Origin: Deltaproteobacteria bacterium
GTDB taxonomy: Bacteria > Desulfobacterota > Desulfobacteria > Desulfobacterales > JAFDCJ01
Assembly: GCA_019310665.1 (NCBI GenBank)
Contig: JAFDDW010000141.1
Location: forward strand, 1-5,946
Direction: 5' to 3'
DNA: 5,946 nucleotides
Numbering within the stretch: the stretch's first letter is position 1; every line of letters begins with the position of its first letter. This document shows positions 5,798-5,946 of the stretch, piece by piece. The notes under the pieces were generated by a model. It ran no database searches. It was not told the DNA's origin and was given only the letters and a program-made list of their open reading frames with translations. A program made the position numbers and the translations under genes.

Positions 5798-5896
5798 TCA
5801 AGGATGTTAATCATTAGCTATTGAATTCTGATGCTTCAGTCTCCTGCTAAATGTTGTGAACCAACTGGCCAATACGAACTAAAATGGGAGGTTACA

Positions 5897-5946
5897 ATGA
5901 ACAAACTAACGGTCGAAGATTTAAATCTGCAAGGCAAGCGCGTTCT
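5897..5946 (+). CDS. pgk: Phosphoglycerate kinase, N-terminal start (partial)
   Basis: Sixteen complete codons from ATG 5897 read MNKLTVEDLNLQGKRV, and the window ends within the next codon. This is the typical start of bacterial phosphoglycerate kinase (compare xxLTIxDLDLKGKRVLMRVDFNVP), the glycolytic enzyme interconverting 1,3-bisphosphoglycerate and 3-phosphoglycerate with ATP formation. A strong GGGAGG (5886-5891) sits 5 nt upstream, supporting the start. Only the N-terminal strand is visible, so the catalytic parts cannot be checked. Confidence 0.8.
   Translation, partial: MNKLTVEDLNLQGKRV

Noticed and set aside
5433..5801. A 122-codon minus-strand ORF over the end of the amidohydrolase
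   Set aside because: Mostly antisense to a conserved coding region with no recognisable protein features.
5821..5853. pgk promoter with TTGAAT and a TG-C-TAAAT box
   Set aside because: Spacing of about 20 bp and a poor -10 match; not supportable by eye.

Overview
The window is chromosomal-type bacterial DNA with no phage, plasmid or CRISPR signature. Three things suggest an anaerobic Desulfobacterota ('deltaproteobacterial') relative. First, an apparent selenocysteine codon sits in a thioredoxin-fold protein. Second, short dispersed repeats occupy the gaps. Third, one of these repeats is of the 'CGCAGAGCACGCA' kind, which I recall from such genomes. The taxonomic assignment is inference; no marker gene is complete here.

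Layout: (1) the last 36 codons of an aromatic-rich protein, possibly an outer-membrane beta-barrel (1-111). (2) A leader region with a candidate promoter, a very strong terminator hairpin (207-244) and a possible anti-Shine-Dalgarno pairing. (3) A DsbA/FrnE-like thiol oxidoreductase (263-883) whose active-site motif is UPWC: the first Cys is encoded by in-frame UGA, with a SECIS-like hairpin just downstream. Ordinary gene calling would truncate this gene. (4) A repeat-filled gap (884-1155) containing inverted segments and five 7-bp units. (5) A same-strand pair, a Ste24-like M48 membrane metalloprotease (1156-2451) and an M55 DppA-like D-aminopeptidase (2484-3407), 32 bp apart and both with TTG starts. 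(6) A convergent beta-class N4-cytosine DNA methyltransferase (minus strand, 3408-4535), whose stop codon directly abuts that of the M55 gene. (7) A gap holding a 102-bp element with perfect 15-bp terminal inverted repeats (4646-4747). (8) An amidohydrolase-2 family metal hydrolase (4785-5744). (9) The first 16 codons of phosphoglycerate kinase (5897 to the window end).

The genes do not form one pathway. The M48/M55 pair may be co-transcribed and both act on peptides. The methyltransferase has no visible restriction partner and looks like an orphan within these limits. The most notable content is the selenoprotein with its unusual leader, followed by the small repeats, one of which has become the C-terminal coding end of the M48 protease.
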